Shown here: positions 28,701 through 39,800 of the stretch, piece by piece
Layout: each line of letters begins with the position of its first letter
Position numbering within the stretch: the stretch's first letter is position 1
Source: Biomphalaria glabrata
Lineage: Eukaryota > Mollusca > Gastropoda > Planorbidae
NCBI RefSeq assembly: GCF_947242115.1
Contig: NC_074720.1
Span: 31,658,645 to 31,722,644, forward strand
DNA: 64,000 bases
Direction: 5' to 3'
The notes under the pieces: model-generated
Database searches by the model: none
What the model saw: only the letters and a program-made list of their open reading frames with translations
Told to the model about the DNA's origin: nothing
Translations under genes and position numbers: made by a program

Positions 28701-31700
28701 TTTTAATGTTTTAGGTAGAAAGTTAAATGTACTGTAAGAGAGTAGTGAGTTAAAATATTTTTCATAAAAATCCGTATAAACATTATTTCGTAAATGAGAA
28801 GATTATTTGTTTATTAATTAGAAGAGGGAGTTCAAACGATTATTTGGCGTTAGTAGATTTTTAAATAAATTCGGAATTTTCTGGCGACGATTTGTAAGAA
28901 ACAAAATCCGGAACTTTCTTTATCGATTACAAAACTTCTATGTTATGTTTTACAAGAAAATTAAATGTCTAAAAAGTAATTTTCAGTAATCAATGCTAGT
29001 AAATTACTTTTTTTAATTAGATTTTTTAATGTTTTAGGTAGAAAGTTAAATGTACTGTAAGAGAGTAGTGAGTTAAAATATTTTTCATAAAAATCCGTAT
29101 AAACATTATTTCGTAAATGAGAAGATTATTTGTTTATTAATTAGAAGAGGGAGTTCAAACGATTATTTGGCGTTAGTAGATTTTTAAATAAATTCGGAAT
29201 TTTCTGGCGACGATTTGTAAGAAACAAAATCCGGAACTTTCTTTATCGATTACAAAACTTCTATGTTATGTTTTACAAGAAAATTAAATGTCTAAAAAGT
29301 AATTTTCAGTAATCAATGCTAGTAAATTACTTTTTTTAAAAGCCTTATGCGATTTCAAACAATCATTAGGCATAATTCATGTTTTATAAAACAATATCCG
29401 GAACATTTTTACAATTAATGAAATATAAGTCAGTATAGAAATTATGATTTAGCATTAATATGCTATTTACATAAAAAACGGAACAACATATTATTGATAA
29501 TGTGTTTTTGCAACGTTTAAGCATGGAAATTGAATGTAATATAAGTTAGAAGAGCAAACAAACATTTGTTGGCGTTGATTAGTTTTGCACAAAAAAATCC
29601 GGAACAATCAATTTTAGATACTTAAAACTATTGAGATGTTATGGCAGGAACATTAAAGGGTAAATCAGATTTTCAATAGCTTTTAGAGTTCTAGTTTTTT
29701 AAATCTAATCGTGACGGACAGACCGACCAACAGACAAAACGCACAAAAATAAGCTTCTTTTATTCGGATGGGGGCACTAAACAAAAAATAAATAAAAACC
29801 GGTTTTTTTAAAAAAAGTTTAAGGAATTGGTTTAGCACCTGATCATGTTGCGACGTTACGCTACTGCACGAAAATCGCTGCATAAAAAGTCCATTTAAAA
29901 AAATGTGCGTGATATTTACATACAAAGTGCATTATTAGCCTTTATAAACAAACAGAAATGTTTTCTTTTAATTTTAGCAGCTAGTTGACCAGAAAAAACG
30001 TCTTTAACTATTATTTGTATTTGTTGTAAACATTTCCTGTACATTTTAAAAATATATTTGACTTAGTGATACTGAAAATACACAAAAATTGTCCATCTTT
30101 GTTAGCATATTGTAACATTGCCTCCCTTACATTTACGTAATTGTTTTAGAATTGGTGTATTTTTATGAAAAAATCGCTTGCATAATTAATTTTATACATT
30201 AAACGGTTTGCTTTTAGAAAACCAAAAGTAGCCGTTGCACCTAAACTTTTCAAGCCGGATTTAATGATGAAATAATATTTTTCATATCTCTTCTAGTTTT
30301 CGAGATCTGAGTGTGACAGACGGACAGACGGACAGACGGACAGACGGACAGACGGACAGACGGACATTTTGCACAAACCTAATAGCGGCTTTTTCCCCTT
30401 ACGGGGGCCGCTAAAAAGGATTGATAACGACAATTCACATACACATTTTATTATTGGGGGGGGGGGTGGCATTTGAAAAGTAAATTGAATGCCTCAGAGG
30501 TTTTCTGCTCGTTGTTAACACGTCGAGCTCTGGAAAAAGGGGGAGGGGGCACACTTTGATAAATACCGCCATAATCAATCAAATATATTAAAAGTATGTT
30601 AATTTTTTTTTTATGAATCCATCAATTCTACTTAATTTTACAGATTCCAAGACAGTAGTTCACTACAATAACTGACTGTTCTTTGTTTTTCAGGGTGCAA
30701 TTGACCATTGCTCGAAGTCCACTGTTCTATGTGGTCAGCGTCTTGGCACCAATGCTACTGACTTCTGTGATGACTTCATTCGTCTTCTGCATCCCTTCAA
30801 GTTCCGGGGAGAAAATTTCTTTTCTCGTCACTGTGTTCGTCTCTAACGCAGTCTTCCTTAATTTTATCGCGTGAGTATTCACACATTTATCTCTTGGAGT
30901 ACTCGTAAAGTAAAGTGTCCCTTTCAGACCTTGCGATCTATATGGCAGATGATGTAAAGGTCATCTGTTTCTGTGGCTCACGGTTAACGTGGCCAGCACA
31001 ACGAGCAACCGCTTTTACATTCCTCAACTAATGTCAGGTACCTAATAGAATTGGCGCAGGTGCAGAGGCACCCAAAGATCCCGAAATTAAAAACCCCAGT
31101 CTTAAAGGGTTCGAACCCTGGACCCAGGTTCGGAAGCCAAGCGCTTTGCCCTTTAGCTATCACACCTTCTTGGCTTACTGGTGCTGTAGGAATATTGTTA
31201 GCCACCACCTCTACATTTAAAAACTATTGAAGAAAAGTTGAAAAAAAAAATTCCTTTCCATAAGTTGCGGTTAGAATTTAATTTTTGCCAAAAAAAAAAC
31301 AACAACAACAAACAACAACAACAAGAAACTAACAAACAAACAAACAAATTTAAGATTAAAGTTTTATATTTTAAAAGTATTCATTTATAACCGCTTCTTT
31401 TTACGTGTTTCTGATTCAGAATCTTAAGATACTTCAATGAACAAATATATCAAGCAGTGAATGGCAATCGAGAACATGTCGCTATAATGTTGTTGTTTTT
31501 TCTGATAAGATATTTAGTTACAATATCTGTGTTTTGGAGTGTGTCTGTGTGTGTATGTGTGTGTCTATGTGTCTCTGTGTGTGTCTGTGTGTGTCTGTGT
31601 GTCTCTGCGTGTGTATGTGTGTGTGTGTGTGATTCTATGATGACGGTGAGAAGAAGTTAGCGATGTGTTTGTTGCTATGCAGTGTGAATGTTGCAAGATA

Positions 31701-32342
31701 CGCCTTCAGTGGTTCGGCTGCCTACTAGCAGTCTGGAGCTACCGGTACAAGTCAAGAACCGTCAAAAAACAATCAGTATCGTAGAATATAAGCTTTTATA
31801 CAATGTTTTCTTTGTCTCTGTAAACCATGGTTTACTTCTTCGTTCACAGGGGCACTATGCCTAGAAGTATGACGCTGGACAACATGCCCAGACTGACCAT
31901 ATTTCTGATCGGAGTCATGCTCGGAGGTTTCTTGGCCTTACTGGCCACTCTGTTCGTAATGCGCCAGTACAACATAGAGCAGCGGGAAGATGCCAAACTG
32001 ACCAGAGTGAGAACAGTTGGTAGTCCAAAACATACGAAAGTCTTTACTGCTGAATGTGTCAAAAACGACCACTCTAAGGCAAATTTGGCGTTTACTGGTG
32101 TTGACCAGAAATTGATTGGATTTACTTTACGTAGCATTCCTATGTTTCTGGAACGTTTCAAGGGAAAGAACTCAGCAAAAGTCGAGCCAAAGGGAGATAA
32201 TTTTAATACGACAAATGCCAAGCGTGAATGTCGACTTTCCTGTAAAATTACTTCAAGGGAATGGGATGTTATATTTTTTATTCTGTTTCACGTGACCAGT
32301 GCCCCGTTCTATCTTTTATTGTTTGCTCTTAATTACATTTAA
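16520..32342 (+). CDS. Cys-loop ligand-gated ion channel subunit, gene C (complete, 6 exons)
   Basis: Join of 16520-16735, 20736-20869, 23427-23601, 25358-25530, 30694-30870 and 31850-32342 gives a 455-residue frame. All introns are GT-AG with the same phases as gene B. Order: signal peptide, N-terminal helix, VEVHWKDLDLRWDPKDY, loop A WHPHVIVTNSVD, Cys loop CSTNLTKYPFDHQDC, GEWTIVYRNIS, TM1 (SPLFYVVSVLAPMLL), GEKISFLVTVFVSNAVF (TM2), TM3 (LTIFLIGVMLGGFLALLA), loop, TM4 (WDVIFFILF). Like gene B it has Phe in place of the loop B Trp (FIPFLDD), no vicinal Cys pair, and Val at 9'. Introns are inflated (4.0, 2.6, 1.8, 5.2 and 1.0 kb) mostly by tandem arrays and transposons. Probably a plasma-membrane cation channel subunit co-regulated or co-assembled with its divergent neighbour gene B (inference). 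Confidence 0.9.
16895..17110 (-). mobile_element. tRNA-derived SINE2
   Basis: Minus-strand box B is GCTTGAGGTTCGACACCCG. The body holds TCATTTGTGAACCTGTGGGG, CTGGGAGAGGTTTTCTGTG and CAGTAAACACAACT. Best preserved of the three SINE2 copies; lies in gene C intron 1. Confidence 0.65.
17402..17640 (+). mobile_element. tRNA-derived SINE1 (diverged)
   Basis: Starts GGGATGGTGGCTGAGTGGTA (box A) and CTTGGCTTCCGAACCGAGG, and ends with the SINE1 tail GACACCTTCGTTAACCGTCG..GAAACAGAT. The central body is partly lost. Confidence 0.6.
17725..20594 (+). repeat. 25-bp minisatellite, about 115 copies, in gene C intron 1
   Basis: Units read TTTCTAGTTTCTCTGGCTGG plus ACAGC, with variants at a few fixed positions (CTCT/CTTT, GGCTG/GACTG, CAGC/CAAC). 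On the transcribed strand each unit holds two pyrimidine-AG stretches (TTTCTAG and CTGGACAG) that resemble 3' splice sites. The array occupies about 70% of the 4.0-kb intron and ends about 140 bp before exon 2. Confidence 0.97.
20736..20869 (+). CDS. Gene C exon 2
   Basis: 134 nt from TTAAAG| to GA|GTAAGT. Encodes VIAGDEVQQAFSSVNYVEVH and WKDLDLRWDPKDYHG. Confidence 0.9.
20998..22560 (-). mobile_element. LINE (CR1/Rex-like non-LTR retrotransposon), 5'-truncated
   Basis: Minus-strand reverse transcriptase: ASGPDKISGKLIK and NDFRPVALTPIVMKCFEK at the 5' side, motif A as FVDFSSAFNTIQP near 22090, then in another frame CTGAPQGCVLSP and a FADD catalytic box, and the C-terminal PHSVRLYHRH region. 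The 3' end shares AATTTCCATAAGGATCAATA with copies at 1895 and 26375. At least one frame change interrupts ORF2. Inserted antisense in gene C intron 2. Confidence 0.88.
22771..22990 (+). repeat. 79-bp tandem repeat, three copies
   Basis: TCCAGTTGTCGACAGTATGA recurs at 22771, 22850 and 22929, followed by ACTTTGACAAAATAAGTTC and GTATAACCA. Near-identical units; lies next to the 5' side of the LINE. Confidence 0.85.
23427..23601 (+). CDS. Gene C exon 3
   Basis: 175 nt from TGAAAG| to CAG|GTAAGT, phases 2 and 0. Encodes MWHPHVIVTNSVDVDKLL, NNRLLVRYDGDVLLHGP and CSTNLTKYPFDHQ. The minisatellite of intron 3 begins at its donor. Confidence 0.9.
23602..25257 (+). repeat. 13/14-bp minisatellite filling gene C intron 3 from the 5' splice site
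   Basis: About 120 units alternating AACTTAGTGCTGCC and AACTTAGTGCTCC with variants. The donor itself, GGTAAGTGCTGCC, differs from AACTTAGTGCTGCC at only a few bases and is immediately followed by repeat units, so it reads as the first unit. The array takes up all but the last 100 bp of the intron. Confidence 0.95.
25358..25530 (+). CDS. Gene C exon 4
   Basis: 173 nt from TTTGCAG| to AA|GTAAGT. Encodes DCEIIFIPFLDDCDIEV and PDPFHLQGEWTIVYRNIS. Completes the Cys loop at codon 2; Phe replaces the loop B Trp. Confidence 0.9.
25965..26165 (+). repeat. Dispersed repeat R1
   Basis: CTCAGTACTGTAGGATTTAT, a TTAATTAATT stretch, GTGTGAAGTTTTAATTTGATC and ACCAGACAGACAG follow the R1 block order. Gene C intron 4. 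Confidence 0.55.
26375..26430 (+). mobile_element. LINE 3' tail fragment
   Basis: GAGTCCTTGTAATCACAACA and AATTTCCATAAGGATCAATA followed by a short TTAGTCTTAG tail; same family as 1895 and 20998. Confidence 0.65.
26915..27175 (-). mobile_element. tRNA-derived SINE, family 4
   Basis: Minus strand begins GGATGGCTGCCTGGTCGTGC (box A region) and has CAGGGTTCAAACCCTGCC (box B), then CGCTCCCATCCCC and GAAGGAACATCCGAAACGTG. A different SINE family from SINE1 and SINE2. Gene C intron 4. Confidence 0.75.
27555..28310 (+). repeat. 149-bp tandem repeat with CRE motifs, five copies, gene C intron 4
   Basis: Units spaced 149-150 bp. Four carry the palindrome TGACGTCA (27742, 27891, 28041, 28190) and the first a one-base variant TAACGTCA. 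Four units also carry ACTACGTCAC about 25 bp later, a CRE half site. TGACGTCA is the consensus CREB/ATF site. Each unit also has GGTGCACCGAGTGCGTTC. Whether it acts as an enhancer is inference. Confidence 0.85.
28348..29749. mobile_element. Possible non-autonomous element with inverted ends
   Basis: TTTTTGCGTTTTGTCTGTCA (28348) and GGTCTGTCCG are mirrored by CGGACAGACCGACC and CAGACAAAACGCACAAAA (29715-29749). The interior has diverged tandem blocks of about 150 bp each marked by an AATCCGGAAC motif. No coding capacity and no target duplication identified. Confidence 0.4.
28692..29337 (+). repeat. 323-bp tandem duplication, near identical
   Basis: 28692-29014 and 29015-29337 match throughout by eye, for example GTAGAAAGTTAAATGTACTG in each copy at a 323-bp offset. 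The identity marks a recent local duplication, or an assembly duplication, inside the 28348-29749 element. Confidence 0.9.
30261..30415 (+). repeat. Hairpin-ended repeat (R4)
   Basis: CGAGATCTGAGTGTGACAGA, then seven GACGGACA-type units, ATTTTGCACAAACCTAATAG and a terminal GC hairpin AGCGGC..CCCC..GGGG..GCCGCT. Mirror of 9260-9345. Confidence 0.55.
30694..30870 (+). CDS. Gene C exon 5 (TM1 and TM2)
   Basis: 177 nt from TTTTTCAG| to GC|GTGAGT, phases 2 and 2. Encodes VQLTIARSPLFYVVSVLAP, then SSSGEKISFLVTVFVSNAVF. Confidence 0.92.
30907..31168 (-). mobile_element. tRNA-derived SINE1
   Basis: Minus strand has box B GGGTTCGAACCC and CTTGGCTTCCGAACCTGG; the tail ends in CTGAAAGGGACACTTTACTT. 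Gene C intron 5, antisense. Confidence 0.8.
31533..31632 (+). repeat. TG/TGTC microsatellite
   Basis: About 100 bp of GTGTGTCTGTGTGT motifs in gene C intron 5; accounts for the VCVCVC frame. Confidence 0.9.
31850..32342 (+). CDS. Gene C exon 6 (TM3, cytoplasmic loop, TM4)
   Basis: Starts after TTCACAG|, completing a split Ala codon, and ends at TAA. Encodes GTMPRSMTLDNMPRLTIFLI, the loop EQREDAKLTRVRTV, and TM4 EWDVIFFILFHV. Confidence 0.9.
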
Positions 32343-32374
32343 TTAGGTTTGGTTTTCTAGCTGTATTTTAAATT

Positions 32375-32380
32375 ATTAAA
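32375..32380 (+). promoter_or_regulatory. Possible poly(A) signal for gene C
   Basis: ATTAAA, the common variant signal, 33 nt after the stop codon. No AATAAA was found nearby, so this is tentative. Confidence 0.35.
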
Positions 32381-33339
32381 TGGAAATTTTTGTACATTTT
32401 TTTTTATTAAATGGGACAATAGTATGGAATGCAAATGTCGTAACCACAGAATGTTGACCAGTAGGAAAGAAGAGATCCCATATGATATTGAGAATGTACA
32501 TAGACGATGATTTGTTTAGTGACATTATTTAAAGCTAGAGGACCAAGAAAGAAGCTTGTTAATTATTATAATTTTATTCAAAACACTAACAAGTCATTCA
32601 TTCGCTGCTGTGTTTTGCTAAATGAAGTATCATTCAATGGACAGTGTTCGCATACAAAGAAATGTTTGTAAATATGTTCGTTTACTTCGTCTTTGCACAA
32701 CTTTTTAGATTACCTTCGTACAGACTTTGTAAGGCCTATGTGGGCTACCACAAGCGTCACATATAAGAGTCATTAAAATGATGCAATGTACCCAGCAGAA
32801 TAGAGATCTTTACTAAATTGCTGTTTAAAAAAAATGTTGCTTGCGTTCTAAGCTTTTCTTTAATTAGACCCACGTGTCGAATAAGAAGATTAGAGATCAT
32901 AAGATCTAGAAAGTATATGGTCTTCCAGTCAGAATTACATTTTCAATATGTAAATGACACTCAGAAAAATTACACTATTTGAATTTTACTGTCCTTGCAT
33001 AGTTTGCATATTTTCCCAGTTATGCGACCACAGGCTTTAAACCAATAGACCAATACACATACAACTAATTAGGCTTATACGTTCAACTATTGACATACTC
33101 AATGCAATGTGAAGATAAAAAAAAAGTGTAAATAAATAAACAAAAAGGAACTGAAATAAGACATTCAGAGAATCAGCTTCACCATTACAGTGCCTCATGT
33201 GATACAAACAAGTTTTGAGTTAACTCTATCAGTATTCAGTGAGCCGATGAGCTGAACACTATGTACTGCAGATAAAAGCAATTGTTAAGTTTGATCATTA
33301 GCCACCTAAAGGTCACACAGCCTGCTACACCACTACGTC

Positions 33340-34100
33340 AACTACATGGGCGCACGCAGGATTTTTTTGCAGGGGGGTGGTGCAAGTTGCCACATATGGC
33401 TCAAAGTCGTAGCTTCAACTTTTTTTATTACAGAGAATATTAAAAAAAAAAAAAAGAATTGGTGCCCCCTCGCCCCCATACCTATGTGATATTAAGTTCA
33501 CTGTAAATACTTGTTTCATGAAATAAAAAAAAAAAAAAAACTAACGTAAGAAAACTAGATCTATATACTGTTTATTCGTGCGGCCCGTGCATCCCAACGG
33601 TCGATCAAACAAAAAATGCAAACTCTGCCAAAACTGTCAATAACTTTACTACTGAATTGCTTCTTGTCGCGATGGACAAGCCGGCGATGAACACGTATCT
33701 GGCAGTTCTGATATTCTTCTGTACGTTGCAATTCTTGAATCCTTTTAGGATGAAGACAAAACAGGTTGAACTGAGCATTATTATTGCTTGAAAAGCGAGA
33801 CGTTAATGAAGAAACTAACGAATCAAGATACGGAATGTAAAGTCGTGTTCTGTAATAATCCCAAAATGCAAACGTGTGGTTTAGTTAGGTGTATCTGTCG
33901 ACTGCGAAGTCCCAGCAGCACCAACTCATTACCAAGTTTGTCTGCCAGCAGTGTCACCTCACTCAAAATGTCATCCCTTAAGTGTTCCTCAGCATGGTCA
34001 AGTTGGTTTTTGATTATGTCATTAATGTGACTGCTGATGTGCTGTTGAGCGGCCGCTTGTGCTAAGATGGACAGACTGCAACATCACGGAAACTGGTTCA
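33340..34100 (-). mobile_element. hAT-type transposase remnant
   Basis: Minus-strand frames read SSHINDIIKNQLDHAEEHLR and, in another frame, YYRTRLYIPYLDSLVSSLTS, which resembles the YYR...IPFLD block of hAT/ZMYM-like transposases. GCGCACGCAGGATTTTT near 33350 may be a decayed terminal repeat. Frames are disrupted and no target duplication was found. Confidence 0.5.
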
Positions 34101-34929
34101 AGTACGGGTGAATAGCTGACGACAATTAAAAGACAAATCAGAAACACACGAGGAGCAGGCACTGATGCAGATTGTCTGGTTTCACTTACAATCGTTATTT
34201 TAAATTAATATATTGATAATCTTGTTCAAAGAAACTTTCCCATATATCAAATAGAAATATAGCTGGCAAGGATATGTCCTCCAAGACAAAAAACAACAAC
34301 AACATCTTATATTCCTTATATCATATACTAGGCCTTTACTAAATATAATGATAACTATAATAGCGTGCAAGAGAAAAACAATCGTCACGACTAACATGCT
34401 ATAGAATATTAAATTGCAAGCCTATAATAAAGCGCCACTGGTCGGACATGAACTACAAATGAGCCTATTCTAGTTTCTTACAATAACAGCTTATCTTTAT
34501 TTACTTTATTTCAGTGGAAGCACTACATATTAAGTTGCTTCCTAGCAGAAGTTAATTGATTTGAAGGTGTAAAAAACTGATTAAAATCTTGATAAGCCTA
34601 GGCTAGCCTACTACAACTGTACTCCATTCATCAGTGGCAGCACTGCTTGTTATGTTGTTTATTAGATTTTGATTGATCAGGTGGTGCAAAAAATGGCTAG
34701 AATTTGGTTGCCCAGAATCCAGGAAGGTGCAAATGGTCAACTATTAGTACTACTACAAATGAACATTTCAATAAAAAAACCTCCTTTCTTGTGCGTACGT
34801 GCTTTTCATTACTTTCAGGTAAATATTCTCATATCGTTATTACAAATGCACCTACCAATGTACCATAAGAACTTTTTAAAAAATTTATACAATTTTCAGG
34901 CCATATACATTAACAATCTACTCTCAGAC

Positions 34930-35006
34930 ATTCATCTATCTATCTATCATCTATTCATCTATCTATCTATCATCTATTCATCTATCTATCAATCTATCTG
35001 TCTATC

Positions 35007-35069
<63 letters not shown>

Positions 35070-35080
35070 GTCTATATATT
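34930..35080 (+). repeat. TCTA microsatellite
   Basis: Imperfect ATCTATC units for about 150 bp; explains the YLSIYLS frame. Confidence 0.9.
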
Positions 35081-36055
35081 ATCTATGTTGCCAGTAATGA
35101 ACAAATCACTTTTTTTTTACTTAACTATTCAGTGGGTTTTCATGACATGTCTGGTTATCTCACACTAGTGTGGATTGGAATTTGAAACACTTTTTCAACA
35201 TCAAACTGTACTAAACAATAAAGTTGAACATTTGATTTGAATAAGTATTTGATTACAATAATGCAATGATCAAACTCAATTAAAAATTAATACAAACTTT
35301 AAAACCAACAAATATTTACATCATTTTATAAATTAATGCATGCAAAGATAATATCTCAAAAATATATACAATAGTCTATAAAGTTATGTGTAGTTTAATT
35401 TTATGATTAGCCTAATAAGCTAACAATGTATAGTCATTGGCGTAACAAGGGTCGGTGTCATCCGGTGCGGTCAACTCATGCTGTCAACCCCACCATCATT
35501 TTTTTCCCGAAAATTTGAGAATACAAACTATTGTTTGATTTTGTAATTGTTAAAATGTATACAGTGAACTAATTAGCAACATTTATTGATTGTTACACAA
35601 CTGTAAAGGAAACAGACTGAAAATCAAATAAACAATCTTTCTTTGTCACACTTGAAAATGATGTTTAAAGGAAACAGTTTTACATTGAGCTGTTAGGTTT
35701 CTAACGACTAATAAAACAATGACTCATTAAAACAGTGCCTAGAGTAACTATTACTGTTTTGGTTCCAATTTTTCGGCAATAGTATGTTTAGGATTGCGTT
35801 GACAGTACAATGCTTATTTCGCTTTGTGTATATTCAATGGCAAAAACCTTATTGCTTGCCGGACATTGATTAAAACACACTGAAGAAACATTTTTCTTTC
35901 TTTAATGAACTCTTCAAACACATTCAGCCAACGCATCAATCAATACAGCATTAACTTGATGTTTCAATGAAGTAATAAAAAGTACTTACTGAAGTTTCTT
36001 AGTTTACTGTTACAACTTTATATTGAGTTAATTTATCTTAGTATACATTTTATAC

Positions 36056-36061
36056 TTTATT
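36056..36061 (-). promoter_or_regulatory. Poly(A) signal for the multi-RING gene
   Basis: AATAAA on the minus strand, about 115 nt after the stop at 36176. It supports 36176 as the true 3' end of the coding region. Confidence 0.55.
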
Positions 36062-36175
36062 AAATAATGTAAATTGCAGTACATTAGGCCAGATCTTATT
36101 AGAATAGCAAAAAAGGAAGACTCGTAGCTTTTCAGATGTCTTGTGCTTGATTACGACAATGTATCCAAAAATTGT

Positions 36176-36220
36176 TTAAGTACGAACTGGGTGTCTACAG
36201 TAAGGGCAGATAGTTGAGGA
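36176..36220 (-). CDS. Multi-RING gene terminal exon (RING4 second half)
   Basis: After TCTGTTTCAG|, 14 codons SSTICPYCRHPVRT and TAA. Supplies zinc ligands 7 and 8 (CPYC) to the exon ending DKWLQ. Very short and easily missed by gene finders. Confidence 0.75.
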   Translation of the reverse strand, partial: SSTICPYCRHPVRT

Positions 36221-36814
36221 CTGAAACAGATAGAAAACATAAAGCATTCTTCATGTCATTCAATTAATGTTTTCATACAAAGTATGAATCTCTAGATATG
36301 TTTTAAAAATTCACTGGGCATTTGGTTCAGATCTAAAAGATGTATGACAACATGAATCTTGACATGGAGGTTAGTTATATATTATAAAGTTAAAACTACA
36401 ACTTGATCTACTGTTTTGAGTATTGTATTTAATTGTGTTTAATTATTTAAAAAAAAAATCAGAATTTCAGATTTGAAACAAAACTGTGAATATTACTGAA
36501 GACGAACTATCTTGGAGTTCTCTAGAATGTGTAAGGGTTAAAGCTACATATACGTAAAACTATACAGATAAAGCGACACACTATCTGTGACATTTGTGGT
36601 AAATTTGTTATTTGTTGTAAATAAATCAATATATAAATAAATAATTAAGAGAGAGAAAGAGAGACAGAGAAAGGAAGAGAGAAAGAGAGAGAGAAAGAGA
36701 CAGAAAGAGACAGACAGAGATAGACAGAAAGAGACAGAGAGAGAGAGAGAGAGACAAAGAGAGACAAAGAGAAAGACAGAGAGAAAGACAGACAGATAGA
36801 TAGATATATACATT

Positions 36815-36892
<78 letters not shown>

Positions 36893-39800
36893 CTTACCTG
36901 TAACCACTTATCTATACAGTTCTTATGAAAAAAATGACAGCAAGTCAAAAAGTGTTTCTCTTCAGTACGATTGAATTTCTCTAAACAAATGGCGCACTCG
37001 TTAGTAGCAGGGGAGACCACTTGGCTGTCTACATTCAGACTTCCTTCATTGGTAAGCATTAGTCTCTGTCCTTCTCTGGAAGGTTGACCTTGAAGTGGTG
37101 ACTGCTGACTTTGTAGTTGTGGTAGCTGACTCTGAAGTGGTGACTGCTGACTTTGTAGTTGTGGTAGCGGACTCTGAAGTGATGACTGCTGGGTTTGAGT
37201 AACACGTTGCAGACCTGGAACTAGGGGCTGCTGATTCTGAGTCGAAGGGCGCTGTACTCTGTGCAAATTCGGCTAGACGTGGGAAATTAGTCATTTTATT
37301 GAATTATTAAACGTACATCTTTAATAATATTTACATTACAATAATCTACGTTCCTTCAATCGCTAAATAACTCCCCTCAAAAGTAGTAGCTTATTAGAAA
37401 AGTGTACTCTAAAATATAAAAAAAAAAACAACAAAACAAATAAGTGAAATGTAAAAACTAGCATGCAAGATTTAGTATGGTTACACGATCTTTCCCTATT
37501 TGTATAGATAAATTAGAAAAGAAATACACAGTCACATACACATAAAGCCACCATGGAACATGACGGTAGCGACGCAGCATACTAGATAAAGCCGAGAGGA
37601 CAGGAAAGAGCTGGGAAGCCATTAAAAAACTAGCAAGAGACCGTGGAGAGTGGCATGTTTTTACTGAGACCCATGTTCCACGAGGAACGCAAAGGAAAGA
37701 TAATGATGATGATGATAGAAATATGTGGACCCGAGTAAGGTATATCTTGGCAGTTATGCTTAGAAAAATATCCTTAGTGACTCATTGGGATAAAAGAGGC
37801 AACCTAAATTTACAAAGTAATTCTCTTCTTGTAAACAATATGACAGACGGAGTACATTTAACAAAGAAATCAATACAAAGCATAGTGTAGTTAGTAGGAA
37901 ATAAAGATTGTACCTGTAAGTGAAGACCACAATTTGTTTCATTAAAGGGGCATTTTTTTAAACAAGAAAAACTTTATAACATAAATTTAAAAAATAAGTA
38001 AAAAAGCTTATACGAAGTGTCAGTTGGGAAATGGAAAAGGGTTAGGAGAAAGGAGTATTTAGGGAAATCTTTACCAGTTTCCTCCTTAAAAGCATTAAAA
38101 AAAAAGGGAAACAACCTGAATTTGAACTCATGGCTCAAGCAGACATGCTGACCACCTTGCCAGTGAGGTGCCTATGCAAATAGAAGATTGTTTAATTATC
38201 CATTGTTTGTCGCAAACTTACTTTAAGGCGGCGATCCTTAAAGGGAACTAATTCAGCTTATACCTTCACTTCAGTCAGATGCAAATTATTTCTCTTGTTC
38301 GAGATACAAAACAAAATAATTAATTCCCAAAAGTTAATTGACTAAATGGTTCATTTGTTTTAAATTGATTATTGTGTTGTCAGGTAAAAGAAATAATTGT
38401 GCCAAATTTCAGCTTGATTGGGTGTCAGAGAAATAACGTTTACAGTTTGTTTTTACCAGAAAGACAGAAGGGAGGCGAAGTGGTTTCGGAAAAGGGGATC
38501 ATTGGTTCGAATCCTGGTGAAGACTAGGATTTTTAACTTCAGGATCCTTGGGCGCCTCTGAGGTCACCCAGCTCTAATGGGTATCTGACATTAGTTGGGG
38601 AAAAGTAAAGGCGGTTGGTCGTTGTGCAGGCCACATGACACCCTCGTTAACTGTAGACCACCGAAACAGATGATCTTTAAATCATCTGCCCTATAGACCA
38701 CAAGGTCTGAAAGAGGAACTTTACTTTGCTTTTATAAAGACAGACAGAGTGAGTTGATATAAGTAAAAACTTACAGCTTGTGCTTCCGATTCAGAGAAAG
38801 CTGCTTGAATAATCTGCCTGCAAACAGGACACGATCTGTCTTCCTAGTTTTATATATGTTAGACGAAATATTTAGATCAATAATTATACAAATAGATAGG
38901 CAATTATAATGTAACAAGCCAAATAGTAACAACGCTTTAAAACAACAACTTAGCTTATGTTGAGTTAAGGGAGACGGCTACATACCGCCTCTATATATGA
39001 ATTGCCTTGGGTGCTAGTGAAAATCTACCTAATTACGACTAATTGATCAAACCATTGTCTCATTGTTTCATTGTTTCATTGTATTGTAAAACGACAAAGA
39101 AAAATTGCGCAAAGTTGATTCGAGGATGGGGAGTAGGAGAAATCAAGTGTAAAACATTTGTTCCTGAGAGATAGACAAAACTTTATGATAAAATATTAGT
39201 GAATTTAACATTAAAAAAAAAGGCATTAAAAGTTATACAGGTTTGAAAAGGAAAAGAAAACAGCATATTTCCTATTGTCTAAAGCAGCGATGCTCAAAAT
39301 ACGGCCCGCGGGTCACATCCGACCCGTTAGGGCCTTCATTTTTCTCTATTGATTTGGTACCATGAGCTTTAACATGTGTGTGTTGATGAAATGGGACTCT
39401 GAATGTAGAAACTACCAGGGAAAGTGAACGGATCCTTACTTTTTGTGGAACATGCTAATAAGCCAACATACTTTATTTGTATTTTATTTGTAAAGCTAGC
39501 TACAATGTTGTTCACAGTTTAAATAGAGAAATGAAGCCATTTTCCGGAGCGTAAAATATATACTTCACATAGGTCATTAATTAATGTAAGTACTAGATCC
39601 TTATAGGCTTCTTATAGGCCTATTTTCAGGTTAATTTTATTTCGTTTTTTGTATCTTATCATTAATTTGGCCCGCGACATGAGTGTCGGAAATTAAAATG
39701 GCCCGCAGGTCGAATTAGGTTGGGCATCACTGGTTTAAAGCGACCTATCGCATATCGTCAATCTACCCCTAAGGTTGACTCCACCAAAAGGATGAGAACC

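Larger units (their letters stand above)
32381..36055. other. Intergenic region between gene C and the RING locus
   Basis: No host gene recognised. Holds a hAT transposase remnant, a TCTA microsatellite and, at 34513-34590 and 34632-34705, two diverged copies of a CAGTGGNAGCACT-led segment. 32400-33330 and 35100-36050 show only AT-rich DNA. Confidence 0.5.
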
